DNA of 64,000 nucleotides from Arcobacteraceae bacterium (GCA_023229945.1 JALNYH010000002.1:102421-166420), one strand, 5' to 3'. Shown: positions 26,332 through 35,872, counted from the first letter of the stretch. Notes: generated from the sequence alone by a model not told the origin. Made by a program: numbers and translations.

Positions 26332-27150
26332 GTGATAACTTTTGTACCTACTCCAATAGGCAACCTTGACGATATCTCTTATCGTACTATCAAGGCTCTA
26401 GAAGGTGCAGAAGTTTTTTTGTGCGAAGATACTAGAGTCACCAAAAAACTCTTAAACCTCATAAATCAAAGATTTGACAAATCGTTCAATCCCAAAGAAT
26501 TCATATCAGTACACTCTCACAATGAAGCTGAGTTTGTAGAAAAACTCAAAACCATAGATACAAATCAAAACATAGTTTTCGTTAGTGATGCAGGAATGCC
26601 TTGTATTAGTGACCCAGGGGCTAAGATTGTAGAATATTGTATCAAAAACCAAATACCATATGATGTACTTCCAGGTGCAAACGCAGCCGTTACAGCATAT
26701 GCTATGAGTGGATTTGAACATAAAGAATTTTTATTTTTTGGATTTTTGCCACACAAAGAACAAAATAGATTAGATGAACTCAAAAAAATACTAAATTTAC
26801 CTTTTGTAACAATACTTTACGAATCTCCAAAAAGAGTTGTCCAACTCCTAAAAGAGATTTCAAAACTAGATGATACAAGAGAAATTTTTATGGCAAAAGA
26901 GTTATCAAAACTATACCAAAAAGTATTCAAAGATACCCCACAAAACCTACTAAAAACTCTTGGTTCAAAAGAGCAAAAAGGGGAATGGGTAGTTATAATT
27001 GATGGCAAGCCTAGCGTTGGAAATTTACTTGATTTTGATGATATCAAAGATTTAAGCCTTCCACCAAAACAAAAAGCAAAACTCATAGCAAAACTAAAAG
27101 GTATAACTCCAAAAGTTGCTTATGAGGTATATTTAGATAAAATACAATAA
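26332..27150 (+). CDS. rsmI: 16S rRNA (cytidine1402-2'-O)-methyltransferase
   Basis: RsmI methylates the 2'-oxygen of C1402 in 16S rRNA. The 272-residue protein begins at a GTG (VITFVPTPIGNLDD), with the family motif TPIGNLxD at about 6-13, LCEDTRVTKKLL (about 33-44), VSDAGMPCISDPGAKIV (about 85-101) and the SAM-region LPGANAAVTAYAMSG (about 113-127). LYESPKRV (near 165) is also conserved. It begins 12 bases after rpmE stops. The C-terminus QKAKLIAKLKGITPKVAYEV resembles the small helical tail seen in many RsmI proteins. Confidence 0.95.
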   Translation: MITFVPTPIGNLDDISYRTIKALEGAEVFLCEDTRVTKKLLNLINQRFDKSFNPKEFISVHSHNEAEFVEKLKTIDTNQNIVFVSDAGMPCISDPGAKIVEYCIKNQIPYDVLPGANAAVTAYAMSGFEHKEFLFFGFLPHKEQNRLDELKKILNLPFVTILYESPKRVVQLLKEISKLDDTREIFMAKELSKLYQKVFKDTPQNLLKTLGSKEQKGEWVVIIDGKPSVGNLLDFDDIKDLSLPPKQKAKLIAKLKGITPKVAYEVYLDKIQ

Positions 27151-27172
27151 TTTAAAATAAACTGGTAAACAA

Positions 27173-27865
27173 ATGATAATATATGGTAAACAAATAGTAC
27201 TTTTCGTGTTGGAAAATCATGCAGACTTGGTAGAAGAAGTTATGTTTGCTAAAGAGGTAGATTCAAAGCTATTTACAAAATTTGCAAAATTGAATAAACC
27301 AATAATAAAGCTTGACAATAAAAAAGCTCAAGGTTTGGCACATGGTGGCAATCACCAAGGATTTTTTCTAAAAATATCTCAACCAAACTTTGCAACTTTA
27401 AGTGATATCAAAAAAAGCAAGTTTTTAGTTGTTCTTGATGGGCTTACTGATATGGGAAATATTGGTGCAATTGTCAGAAGCTCATATGCTCTAGGTGTTG
27501 ATGCAATTGTAGTGACAGGGATTAGAGATTTAAAACTAGAACAAATCATCAGAACAAGCTCAGGAACTGCTCTTGATATGCCACTTCTAAGCCATTTTGA
27601 TATAAGTGATTTGATAAATCAACTCAAATTTGAGAATTTTTCTATCATTGGTGCAGATATGGATGGCGAAAACATAAAAGAGTTTAAACAAAATTTGCCT
27701 AAAATTGCATTAGTAGTTGGCAACGAAGGTAGCGGACTTAACAACAAAGTAATCAAAAAACTAGACCATAAAGTATCTATTAAGATGTCTAGAGGATTTG
27801 ATTCTTTAAATGTTTCTGTAGCAACAGCTATACTAGTACATCAATTAAAAGGGATAAGTAACTAA
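27173..27865 (+). CDS. rlmB: 23S rRNA 2'-O-methyltransferase of the TrmH/SpoU family, RlmB-like
   Basis: The 230-residue protein is a SPOUT-class RNA ribose methyltransferase. The three SpoU motifs are visible: DMGNIGAIVRSS (about 92-103), LVVGNEGSGL (about 182-191) and RGFDSLNVSVATAILVH (about 206-222). The N-terminal 75 residues form a small substrate-binding domain with GGNHQGFFLKI. The usual target of RlmB is G2251 of 23S rRNA; other TrmH-family members act on tRNA, so the substrate is inferred. It starts 22 bases after rsmI and ends one base before the next gene. Confidence 0.88.
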   Translation: MIIYGKQIVLFVLENHADLVEEVMFAKEVDSKLFTKFAKLNKPIIKLDNKKAQGLAHGGNHQGFFLKISQPNFATLSDIKKSKFLVVLDGLTDMGNIGAIVRSSYALGVDAIVVTGIRDLKLEQIIRTSSGTALDMPLLSHFDISDLINQLKFENFSIIGADMDGENIKEFKQNLPKIALVVGNEGSGLNNKVIKKLDHKVSIKMSRGFDSLNVSVATAILVHQLKGISN

Positions 27866-27866
27866 A

Positions 27867-28688
27867 ATGAAGAAGATTCTGTTTTTATTTTTATGTCTAT
27901 TTGCTTTTGCAAATTCATCCTTAATTGAAAACAAGATTATTAACTTTATAGGTTTAAACGAATATAACAAAAACAAAAATATCATCAATGTATTATTCAA
28001 AGATACAAACAAATTTTATTCAGGAGGCGAACTAGACATAGTTGCTGTTTTAGAAGAACTCAAAAATAATGGATTACTAAAATTGCATTTTAATAGTCCA
28101 AAAGATTTTATACTAGAATTTGAGACTACTCATATAGCTTTGGGAAATTTGTATATTATAAACAATATTTTAAGTGCTATGGGGTATCATTACTATTTCA
28201 CAAAAGGTATAGAAAAAGATTCACAACTAAATATGATGAAACTTGATGTGGTGTTAAATACAGAATATATTGTTGACCCTATTTTATTGAGCCTTGAATT
28301 ACAAAAAAGAAATATAAGAGTAAAAGATATAATTCAACATAACCCTGATAGATGGACATATAAGATTGATATGAGAAATGCTAGTGTAAATGATATTATT
28401 AAAATATCTACAAACGAAAAAGTTTCACTACAAAAACCACTCAAACCATATATGATTCAAATCAGTGAAGCTAAAGAAATAAATATTACAAGTAAAAAAC
28501 TTGATACTTGGTTTCCTTATATTGTTTTTTATGATGAAAATTTTAATCCTATATATACAGTATCCCAAAAAACTATATATAGTGGCTTAAAATCGGCAAT
28601 TCCAAAGGGTACAAAATACATTCAAATTGGTGATTTATATAATCTAGTAAATATTAAAAGAGGATTAACTCTAGTTATAAAGGGGTAA
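27867..28688 (+). CDS. Periplasmic protein of unknown function
   Basis: The 273-residue protein has a clear signal peptide (MKKILFLFLCLFAFANSS), with likely cleavage near residue 17-18. The mature part has no membrane helix. It contains alternating strand-like segments such as LKLHFNSPKDFILEFET and LNMMKLDVVLNTEYIVDP, then a C-terminal part with TWFPYIVFYDENFNPIY and IQIGDLYNLVNIKRGLTLV. I do not recognise a named domain. It is coupled to rlmB (one base apart) and is followed within three bases by the aminotransferase, so it is cotranscribed with rlmB and hom. Similar placement in relatives would suggest a conserved envelope protein. Confidence 0.75.
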   Translation: MKKILFLFLCLFAFANSSLIENKIINFIGLNEYNKNKNIINVLFKDTNKFYSGGELDIVAVLEELKNNGLLKLHFNSPKDFILEFETTHIALGNLYIINNILSAMGYHYYFTKGIEKDSQLNMMKLDVVLNTEYIVDPILLSLELQKRNIRVKDIIQHNPDRWTYKIDMRNASVNDIIKISTNEKVSLQKPLKPYMIQISEAKEINITSKKLDTWFPYIVFYDENFNPIYTVSQKTIYSGLKSAIPKGTKYIQIGDLYNLVNIKRGLTLVIKG

Positions 28689-28691
28689 AAA

Positions 28692-29894
28692 GTGTTTAAT
28701 GAAATTGAATTTGAAAAGTTAAAGAGACTTCCTAATTATGTCTTTGCAGTAGTAAACGAACTTAAAATGGAAGCAAGAAGAAATGGTGAAGATATTATCG
28801 ATTTTTCTATGGGAAACCCAGATGGTGCTACTCCAAAACATATAGTTGATAAGCTTATAGAAGTTGCTCAAAAGCCTAAAGCTCATAGATATTCAGCTTC
28901 AGCTGGTATTGATAAACTAAGACTTGCTATTTGTAACTGGTACAAAAGAAAGTATGATGTAGATTTGGATTATAAAACAGAAGCAGTTGCTACTATTGGA
29001 AGTAAAGAAGGTTATGTAAACTTAGTTGCTGCTATAGTAAATGCTGGTGATGTAGCTGTTGTTCCAGATCCTACTTATCCTATCCACTCATATGCCTTTA
29101 TGCTAGCAGGTGCAGCTGTGCGTAAAATGGAATTAGTATTCAATGACAAATATGAAGTTGATGAAGATTTATTTTTCCAAACTTTACAAAAAACTATCAA
29201 TGAATCTGTACCTAAAATAAAGTTTGTTGTAGTAAACTTCCCACACAACCCAACAAGTGCTTGTGTAACACCTGATTTCTATGTAAGATTAGTTGCTATG
29301 GCTAAAAAAGAGCGATTTTATGTAATAAGCGATATCGCATATGCTGATTTGGCTTTTGATGATTATAAAACTCCTTCTATATTAAGTGTAGAGGGTGCAA
29401 AAGATGTTGCAGTTGAGAGCTACACACTAAGCAAAAGCTACAATATGGCAGGATGGAGAGTTGGGTTTGTAGTAGGAAATCCAAAACTTGTAAATGCGCT
29501 AAAAAGAATCAAATCATGGCTTGATTATGGTATGTTTACACCTATTCAAGTAGCAGCAACTGTAGCACTTGATGGACCGCAAGAGTGTGTTGAAGAGATA
29601 AGAATGACTTACCAAAAAAGAAGAGATGTGATGGTAGAAGCTTTCCGTGAAGCTGGATGGGAGCTAAACTCTCCAAAAGCTAGTATGTTTATCTGGGCAA
29701 AAATCCCAGCGTCAAAAGCACACCTAAAATCACTAGAATTTTCAAAAGAACTTCTAACACAAGCTAAAGTTGCAGTAAGCCCAGGAATTGGGTTTGGTCA
29801 CTATGGTGATGATTATGTAAGAATTGCACTAATTGAAAATGAAAAAAGAATAAGACAAGCTGCAAAAAATATCAAGAAGTATTTAAAATCGTAA
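28692..29894 (+). CDS. Class I/II aminotransferase (AlaC / LL-diaminopimelate aminotransferase-like)
   Basis: The 400-residue PLP enzyme has DFSMGNPDGATPKHI (about 37-51), HRYSASAGIDKLR (about 71-83), PDPTYPIHSYAFMLAG (about 123-138), NFPHNPTSACV (about 173-183), SDIAYADL and the PLP lysine in YTLSKSYNMAGWRVG (about 236-250). This pattern is closest to AlaC-type glutamate-pyruvate aminotransferase and to the diaminopimelate subclass. The GTG start at 28692 has AGGGGT overlapping the previous stop. Position next to hom suggests a role in aspartate-family amino acid metabolism, but alanine formation is equally possible. Confidence 0.88.
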   Translation: MFNEIEFEKLKRLPNYVFAVVNELKMEARRNGEDIIDFSMGNPDGATPKHIVDKLIEVAQKPKAHRYSASAGIDKLRLAICNWYKRKYDVDLDYKTEAVATIGSKEGYVNLVAAIVNAGDVAVVPDPTYPIHSYAFMLAGAAVRKMELVFNDKYEVDEDLFFQTLQKTINESVPKIKFVVVNFPHNPTSACVTPDFYVRLVAMAKKERFYVISDIAYADLAFDDYKTPSILSVEGAKDVAVESYTLSKSYNMAGWRVGFVVGNPKLVNALKRIKSWLDYGMFTPIQVAATVALDGPQECVEEIRMTYQKRRDVMVEAFREAGWELNSPKASMFIWAKIPASKAHLKSLEFSKELLTQAKVAVSPGIGFGHYGDDYVRIALIENEKRIRQAAKNIKKYLKS

Positions 29895-29905
29895 GAAGGA
29901 AAAAT

Positions 29906-31168
29906 ATGTTAAAAATTGCAATCATTGGAGTTGGAACTGTTGGAAGCAGTGTTATCAACATATTAAGAGATAATAAAGATATAATCAAAGCTAGAGCTGG
30001 GGTAGAGATTGTTCCAGTAAAAGGTGTAGTTAATAATTTATCAAAACTTAGAGATGTGAATATTCCACTTACCGATGATGTAAATGAAGTACTTAATGAT
30101 GATAGTATAGATTTGATAGTAGAGCTTATGGGTGGGGTTGAAAAACCTTATGAAATAGTCAAATCAGCCCTAAGCAAAGGTAAAGCTGTAGTAACAGCAA
30201 ATAAAGCACTCCTTGCATATCATAGATATGAATTGGAAGCTTTTGCTAGTGATGTACCTTTTGAGTTTGAAGCAAGTGTTGCTGGTGGTATTCCTATTAT
30301 CAATGCACTTCGTGAGGGACTTAGTGCAAACCATATCTTATCTATCAAAGGTATTATAAATGGAACTTGTAACTTTATCTTGACTAAGATGATAAATGAA
30401 GGTGCAAGCTTTGATGATGTACTTAAAGAAGCACAAGAGTTAGGCTATGCAGAATCTAATCCTACTTTTGATATAGGTGGATTTGATGCAGCTCATAAGC
30501 TTCTTATTCTTGCTAGCATTGCTTATGGCATAGATGCAAAACCAGAAGATATATTGATAGAGGGAATCCAAAACATCACCACTTGTGATATTGATTTTGC
30601 AAAAGAGTTCAATTACTCTATCAAACTTCTAGCAATTGCCAAAAAAAGAGGCAAACTTGTAGAGCTTCGAGTACACCCTGTACTAATACCAAACACACAA
30701 ATGATAGCAAAAGTTGATGGTGTAATGAATGGTATTAGTGTAGTTGGTGATAAGGTAGGTGAGACTATGTATTATGGTGCTGGTGCTGGTGGAGATGCGA
30801 CTGCTAGTGCTGTAATAGCAAATATAGTAGATATTGCAAGACGAGGCAAAGGCTCACCAATGCTAGGCTTCAACAAACCACTAGAAAGTGGATTGACACT
30901 GGCGAGCAAAGGTGATATTGAAACAAATTACTATATCAGATTAAAAGTTGAAGATAAAACTGGAGTATTAGCAAGTGTTGCTTCTATTCTTTCTCAATTT
31001 GGTATATCTATTGAGAAGATTTTACAAAAACCTCTAACTAATGGATTTTCAAATCTTTTACTAGCAACTCATAGGGCAAAAGAAGAAAATATAATTCAGG
31101 CGTTAGAAAAAATTGAAAGTCTAGATTTTATTAAAGAAAAACCTGCTATGATACGAATAGAAGACTAA
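29906..31168 (+). CDS. hom: Homoserine dehydrogenase
   Basis: Hom reduces aspartate semialdehyde to homoserine, on the way to threonine and methionine. The 420-residue protein has the NAD(P)-binding GVGTVGSSVI (about 7-16), VVTANKALLAYH (about 94-105), the conserved FEASVAGGIPIINALREG (about 117-134) and GIINGTCNFILTKM (about 145-158). A C-terminal ACT domain (about 345-415; DKTGVLASVASILSQFGISI) implies feedback inhibition, usually by threonine. GAAGGAAAA precedes the ATG. It is 11 bases after the aminotransferase. Downstream lies the heptamer hairpin at 31175-31236. Confidence 0.96.
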   Translation: MLKIAIIGVGTVGSSVINILRDNKDIIKARAGVEIVPVKGVVNNLSKLRDVNIPLTDDVNEVLNDDSIDLIVELMGGVEKPYEIVKSALSKGKAVVTANKALLAYHRYELEAFASDVPFEFEASVAGGIPIINALREGLSANHILSIKGIINGTCNFILTKMINEGASFDDVLKEAQELGYAESNPTFDIGGFDAAHKLLILASIAYGIDAKPEDILIEGIQNITTCDIDFAKEFNYSIKLLAIAKKRGKLVELRVHPVLIPNTQMIAKVDGVMNGISVVGDKVGETMYYGAGAGGDATASAVIANIVDIARRGKGSPMLGFNKPLESGLTLASKGDIETNYYIRLKVEDKTGVLASVASILSQFGISIEKILQKPLTNGFSNLLLATHRAKEENIIQALEKIESLDFIKEKPAMIRIED

Positions 31169-31174
31169 ATTAAA

Positions 31175-31236
31175 TTTTGAATGTTGAATTTTGAATGTTG
31201 AATAACCTTTCAACCTTCGTTCTTCACCATTCAACC
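31175..31236. repeat. Minimal heptamer hairpin: 4 + 4 seven-base units around a 5-base loop
   Basis: The left arm is TTTTGAA, TGTTGAA, TTTTGAA, TGTTGAA (31175-31202). After TAACCT the right arm is TTCAACC, TTCGTTC, TTCACCA, TTCAACC (31209-31236). The right arm read backwards gives GGTTGAA, TGGTGAA, GAACGAA, GGTTGAA, so each unit aligns with one unit opposite and most mismatches are G-T pairs in RNA. It lies between hom and the cytochrome gene and ends 20 bases before the latter's ATG. Confidence 0.85.
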
Positions 31237-31255
31237 CAAAAATATAGGAGAACAA

Positions 31256-31741
31256 ATGAGATTTTTAAAAATGGCAACGGCTACACTACTTGCAACTTCA
31301 CTTTATGCTTCAAGTACATCAAGTGATTGTGTATGTTTTAAATTAGAAGGTGAAATGGGGGCTGAACTAAAAGCACTTATAGAAAAATATCATGGTGAAC
31401 TAGCAAATGTAAAAAGTGGCTCATCTTCTGAAGAGTCAAAAGGCTTTACGCTTTTCACTGTAACAGAAAAACAAGCTATGACAAAAGCTGAACTCAAAGA
31501 TATAGGACAAAATCTTTTTACTACTAGATGTACAGTCTGTCATGGTGACCAAGGACAAAAAAGAGCATATGGTAAATCAAGAGCTCTTAATACTTTAACA
31601 CTAGAAGATATGACAAATTCTATCAGAGGATACAAAGGTGGTACATACGATAGAGGTATGGGCTTCTTGATGTCTCCATTTGCAAATATTAGCGAAGAAG
31701 AAGTACAAGGTGTTTATGAATACCTACAAACATTACAATAA
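31256..31741 (+). CDS. Periplasmic monoheme cytochrome c
   Basis: The 161-residue protein has a signal peptide (MRFLKMATATLLATSLYAS). A polar region of about 55 residues follows, including a CVCF pair (about 24-27) that is not a heme site. The heme c domain starts near 80, with CTVCH (CxxCH) near residue 92-96 in TTRCTVCHGDQGQKRAYG. A likely axial methionine lies in GMGFLMSPFANISEEE near 135-140. It probably carries electrons in the periplasm as a cytochrome c553-like carrier. AGGAGAAC lies before the ATG. A hairpin element separates it from hom. Confidence 0.9.
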   Translation: MRFLKMATATLLATSLYASSTSSDCVCFKLEGEMGAELKALIEKYHGELANVKSGSSSEESKGFTLFTVTEKQAMTKAELKDIGQNLFTTRCTVCHGDQGQKRAYGKSRALNTLTLEDMTNSIRGYKGGTYDRGMGFLMSPFANISEEEVQGVYEYLQTLQ

Positions 31742-32001
31742 AACAAATATCTAGACAAGTCTTAAAATCAAAATAAGCAAGAATCACAAAGCACTCTCTG
31801 TGAGTCAAGCAGGCGTTCCATCTTTCGGAACCCCTGCTTCAGCTGGGCTTGTCTTGAAGATTTCACCAGTCCGAGACTGGCGTTTCGTAAGAGTTGACGA
31901 CCTCGTCACTCCGAACTTGATTCGGAGTCTAGTATTCAAAGATATTTCAGATTCCGTGTCAAGCACGGAATGACAATATCACATCAACAATCAACTAAAA
32001 A
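31742..32001. repeat. Spacer packed with dispersed palindromes
   Basis: This 260-base spacer between convergent genes holds, in order: the GGAACCCC/GGGCTTGTCTT repeat copy 2 (31814-31858; GTTCC-ATCTTTC-GGAAC hairpin), CCAGTC-CGA-GACTGG (31865-31880), ACTCCGAA-CTTGA-TTCGGAGT (31908-31928) and ATTCCGTG-TCAAG-CACGGAAT (31951-31971). At least one probably serves as a bidirectional terminator. No coding potential is seen. Confidence 0.8.
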
Positions 32002-33702
32002 CTAATCCCTAAAATTACTAACAATACAATCTCGAACTTCTTTCGCCTTATACAGCAACTTATCAGCCTCTTTATAAAAATCAATTTCACCATCAACACT
32101 AACTGTTGATACAAAAAGTCCTATTGATATAGTCAAATATTTTGAAATATCACTTTTTGGATGGGGTATATATAATTCTTTGATTTTAAGTTGTAGTTTT
32201 TGTAAATATGCATAAGCGACAGATGGATCTAATCCAATCATAATGATACCAAATTCTTCACCACCCATTCTGAAAACATAATCACTACTTCTATTGAAAA
32301 GTTCTCTCATAACCTTTGAAACTTCTCTTAATACCTCATCACCACTTATATGACCCAAGATATCATTATAATTCTTGAAATAATCAATATCTATAACTGC
32401 AAATGAAAAATAATCACTATTCCTAGTAGCTCTTTTTAACTCTTTTTCATAAGTCATATTAAAAAATCTTCTATTATAAAGTGAAGTTAATTCATCTTTT
32501 ATAGATAACTCTTCCAATGTTTTTTTAGTAATTTCTAGTTCAGTTATATCTGCTAAGATATGCAAAAATAATTGATTATTATTAAAATGGATTTTTGTAG
32601 TAGTCATACTAAAATAGTATATTTTGTGATTTATATCAAACTCTAATTTGTGATTTTTATCCAAATAATCGAATACATCAAACTTATTATTAACGAATTT
32701 TTTATCATGAGTTTGTATAAACTCACCAAATGAATTATAATACTTTTTAAAGTCATCAATATTGTCACATTTATTAAAAATTTCAAAAAATGTATCATTG
32801 GCAAAAACTAAATGCTCACCATCACTTACAAGTATTATATTTGGTGATGAATTAAATATTAGATTTAGATATTCACTTTTTTGTTCTAATTCTTGAGTTT
32901 GTTCTTGTATTTTATCTTCAAGGTATTTATTAATATCTTCAAGTTCATCTTGCTTTTCATCAATAATACCCAAAAACCTATAACTCAATAATCCTATTAT
33001 TATAAATACACCAAGTGTCGCTAAAGATATTATATAAAAATAAAACTTACCAACCTCAAGTTCTTCAGAAATTGGATACACAGTAGATAGTAAAGCTCTT
33101 ATATTTCCATTGTGTTCATAAAATCCTGCACTATCTCCATATAGTTTAAGCAAATCTGCAGGTGCAAGAGATGGGTCACTATGGCATTTGATACATTCTG
33201 CTGTTGTTACTTTTGTGGGAATCGCAAAATATATTGCTTCTTCTCCATCTAGTTTGATGATTTCTTGATATTTATCTATTGTTTGGTTATTAAACTTATC
33301 TAATATCTCGTTTTCTCGTTTAGATGCAAGATTATCTGGATTTCGTGGGTTTGATGATGCAAATCTGATTATTATAGGAGCTTTGTTTTGCTTTAGTCTT
33401 AGTTCATTATATATTTTATTGACTTCTTTTGATATATAAGTAGATGAAAGTAACTTAGGTGAGAAATATTCATCATAAATATATCCCTCACCTTGAAGTT
33501 TGTATATTTCTTCTTTTTGAAAATTTGAATTAAAACTTCTTAATGCTTCAACATTAAGTAATAAATCTTCAATCTTTTCTTGAGATTTCTCAATTGCATA
33601 ACTTTTGGTTTGATAATAAAATACCCCAACCAAAAAAATATAGAAGATTATGCCACTTAAAACAATAGTAAATCTATTTAAAAAACTCCTAGCTATTTTC
33701 AA
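32002..33702 (-). CDS. Membrane diguanylate cyclase with heme-binding-type periplasmic sensor (DUF3365) and PAS
   Basis: The 566-residue protein starts at TTG (33702), with GAGGTG upstream. A transmembrane helix lies at about 10-30. The periplasmic region (about 31-215) contains CIKCHSD, a CxxCH heme c site, in the setting typical of the Tll0287-like/DUF3365 domain. A second helix spans about 222-244, followed by a coiled coil (about 248-275), a PAS-like domain (about 276-395) and a GGDEF domain (about 400-560) with RMGGEEFG. It is expected to make c-di-GMP in response to a heme-bound ligand or redox state. No I-site RxxD is at the usual position (NRSSDYVFRMGG has RSSD five residues before, which fits after all). 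It is unlinked to other genes. Confidence 0.88.
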   Translation of the reverse strand: MKIARSFLNRFTIVLSGIIFYIFLVGVFYYQTKSYAIEKSQEKIEDLLLNVEALRSFNSNFQKEEIYKLQGEGYIYDEYFSPKLLSSTYISKEVNKIYNELRLKQNKAPIIIRFASSNPRNPDNLASKRENEILDKFNNQTIDKYQEIIKLDGEEAIYFAIPTKVTTAECIKCHSDPSLAPADLLKLYGDSAGFYEHNGNIRALLSTVYPISEELEVGKFYFYIISLATLGVFIIIGLLSYRFLGIIDEKQDELEDINKYLEDKIQEQTQELEQKSEYLNLIFNSSPNIILVSDGEHLVFANDTFFEIFNKCDNIDDFKKYYNSFGEFIQTHDKKFVNNKFDVFDYLDKNHKLEFDINHKIYYFSMTTTKIHFNNNQLFLHILADITELEITKKTLEELSIKDELTSLYNRRFFNMTYEKELKRATRNSDYFSFAVIDIDYFKNYNDILGHISGDEVLREVSKVMRELFNRSSDYVFRMGGEEFGIIMIGLDPSVAYAYLQKLQLKIKELYIPHPKSDISKYLTISIGLFVSTVSVDGEIDFYKEADKLLYKAKEVRDCIVSNFRD

Positions 33703-33769
33703 TACAACACCTCGATTTTTTAAAACCTATTGTATTGTACTCAAAACTACATTAAAAAGCAAGCTCTAC

Positions 33770-35872
33770 TTATAATAAAAATAATGTTATATTATATGCT
33801 ACAAATGCCAAAATCCAAGCAGTTGAAGTTGTAAAGACAAATAAATAAGCAAGATACTTATATCCACCAGCTTCCTTTGCAAAAACCACACTAGCTGCAA
33901 GACAAGGTAAATATATCATAACAAATACTATAAATGCTACAGCAGTAGGAAGTGGTATAGCTTCAGCCAAAACACTTTGCAAAGAACTACTTTCTTCATC
34001 CACATCAGACCCAACATTGTACAAAATCCCCAAAGTTGCTACAATCACCTCTTTTGCAGCAAGTCCAGCTTCAAGAGCCACAGTAAGCTTCCAATCAAAT
34101 CCAAGTGGAGCAAACAAAAACTCTGTACTTTTACCTATAATCCCAAGATAACTTTGTTCTAGTGATTTTTGAGCTAGTTCTATCTCCAAAGTAGCTATTT
34201 CACCCTCATCTCGTACTAACTCTATTTTATTTTCATACTCTTCTATCATCTCATAGTTTTTTGGGTATGTACTAGCTATCCAAATAAGTACAGATGCAGC
34301 TAGAATAAATGTACCAGCTTTTTTGAGATATAAATACGCATTATTTGACACTGTAAACCACAAAAGTTTGAGTGTTGGTAATCTATACTTTGGCATTTCC
34401 ATCACAAAAGGCTCATCTGCCCCTTTAAATGCAGTAAGTCTGAGTAGTTTTGCCATTACAAGTCCTAGCATTGCCCCAGATATATAAATAGCAAACAACA
34501 TATTCCCAGCATTTGAAGAAGCAAAAAAAGTACCAATAAAAAGTACATACACAGGAAGCCTTGCCCCACAGCTCATAAATCCAATCACAAAAAGAGTTAT
34601 CAGCCTATCTTTCTCACTTTTTAGTGTCCGTGCAGCCATGTAAGCTGGTACACTACAGCCAAATCCTGTCACCAAAGGTATAAAACTTTTACCATGAAGT
34701 CCAAATTTATGGAAAAACCCATCAAGCAAAAACGCCACCCTACTCATATATCCAGTAGTCTCAAGAAGTGCAATTCCAATATAAAGTATCACAATATTTG
34801 GCAAGAACAACACCACAGCACCAACACCAGGTATTATCCCATCAGCTATCACATCTTTTATCAAACCTTCACCCAAAAATGTACTCACACCCTCACTCAA
34901 AGAGCCAAAAAACGCATCTATATAATCCATAGGAACTGAGCCTAATTCAAATGTAACTTGAAACAATGCCCACATAAAAAACAAAAATATAGGAATACCA
35001 GCAAATTTATTTATCAAGATACTATCTATTTTTTGTGTCAAATTCTGAGATTTTTCCTCTTTTTGAGATACAACTTCTGTTTTTATCCCTTTTGCTATGG
35101 CAAAATCTTCTCTTTTCAATATCTCTTTGATATTTTTTGTTTCATAATATGTATGAATATTGTTTACACACTCTAGCATCAAAGGTTGAAGTTCAAGATA
35201 TATTGGGTTGTCATGTACAGTTTTGAAAAGCTCTTTATCTTCACTAAGCAGTCTTATGGCAATCTCTCTTGAAGACAAATCTTTATATCTAAAGCCTTTT
35301 TCATTTAAGAATAAAGAAATTTTAAATAGTTCTTGTTCTATAGTATCATGATATATTATCTTATGTGGTACTTTTTCTTCCTCATACACATCGTGTATAG
35401 CTTGAAGGAGTTCTTCGATGCCATGTTTCTTATGTGCTGATACTTTGACTGTTTTTATCCCAAGTAATGTACTAAAATATTCTTCATTTATATAAATTCC
35501 CTCTTTTTGGGCTTCATCATCCATATTTAGTGCTATTACCATTTTTTTATTTAGTCTTGCTAGTTCCATTGTAAGAAGTAGATTTCTTTGTAAGTGGGTA
35601 GAATCAATTACATTTACTATTACATCATAATCGTTATTTAATAGATAATCTTTTGCTACTATCTCTTCTTTTGAAAAGCCATCTATTGAATAAGTACCAG
35701 GCAAATCCACAAGCTCAAAGATATGACAATCATGTTCAAAACAAACTTCTGTTTTTTCTACTGTCACACCTGAAAAATTACCAACTTTTAGATTTGATTT
35801 TGAGATAGAATTGATAAGCATACTCTTACCAACATTTGGTTGTCCAGCGAGAACAATTTTTATAGGAGTCAT
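33770..35872 (-). CDS. feoB: Ferrous iron transport protein B
   Basis: FeoB is the inner-membrane Fe(II) importer with a cytoplasmic GTPase domain. The 700-residue protein shows G1 GQPNVGKSM (about 10-18), G2 in FSGVTVEKTE, G3 DLPGTYSI (about 57-64) and G4 NMDD (about 118-121), then a helical GDI-like spacer. Gate-type membrane regions include TGFGCSVPAYMAARTL and GFMSCGARLPVYVLF. The final part holds further helices ending IAFVAYNITLFLL. Its ATG overlaps the feoA stop by four bases. The pair is preceded by a Fur-box-like palindrome at 36124-36145, so iron repression is expected. Confidence 0.96.
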   Translation of the reverse strand: MTPIKIVLAGQPNVGKSMLINSISKSNLKVGNFSGVTVEKTEVCFEHDCHIFELVDLPGTYSIDGFSKEEIVAKDYLLNNDYDVIVNVIDSTHLQRNLLLTMELARLNKKMVIALNMDDEAQKEGIYINEEYFSTLLGIKTVKVSAHKKHGIEELLQAIHDVYEEEKVPHKIIYHDTIEQELFKISLFLNEKGFRYKDLSSREIAIRLLSEDKELFKTVHDNPIYLELQPLMLECVNNIHTYYETKNIKEILKREDFAIAKGIKTEVVSQKEEKSQNLTQKIDSILINKFAGIPIFLFFMWALFQVTFELGSVPMDYIDAFFGSLSEGVSTFLGEGLIKDVIADGIIPGVGAVVLFLPNIVILYIGIALLETTGYMSRVAFLLDGFFHKFGLHGKSFIPLVTGFGCSVPAYMAARTLKSEKDRLITLFVIGFMSCGARLPVYVLFIGTFFASSNAGNMLFAIYISGAMLGLVMAKLLRLTAFKGADEPFVMEMPKYRLPTLKLLWFTVSNNAYLYLKKAGTFILAASVLIWIASTYPKNYEMIEEYENKIELVRDEGEIATLEIELAQKSLEQSYLGIIGKSTEFLFAPLGFDWKLTVALEAGLAAKEVIVATLGILYNVGSDVDEESSSLQSVLAEAIPLPTAVAFIVFVMIYLPCLAASVVFAKEAGGYKYLAYLFVFTTSTAWILAFVAYNITLFLL

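Noticed and set aside
31322..31345. Second heme site (Cys-Val-Cys-Phe) in the cytochrome c protein
   Set aside because: CVCF is not CxxCH; only one heme site near residue 92 is present. It could be a disulfide or other site.
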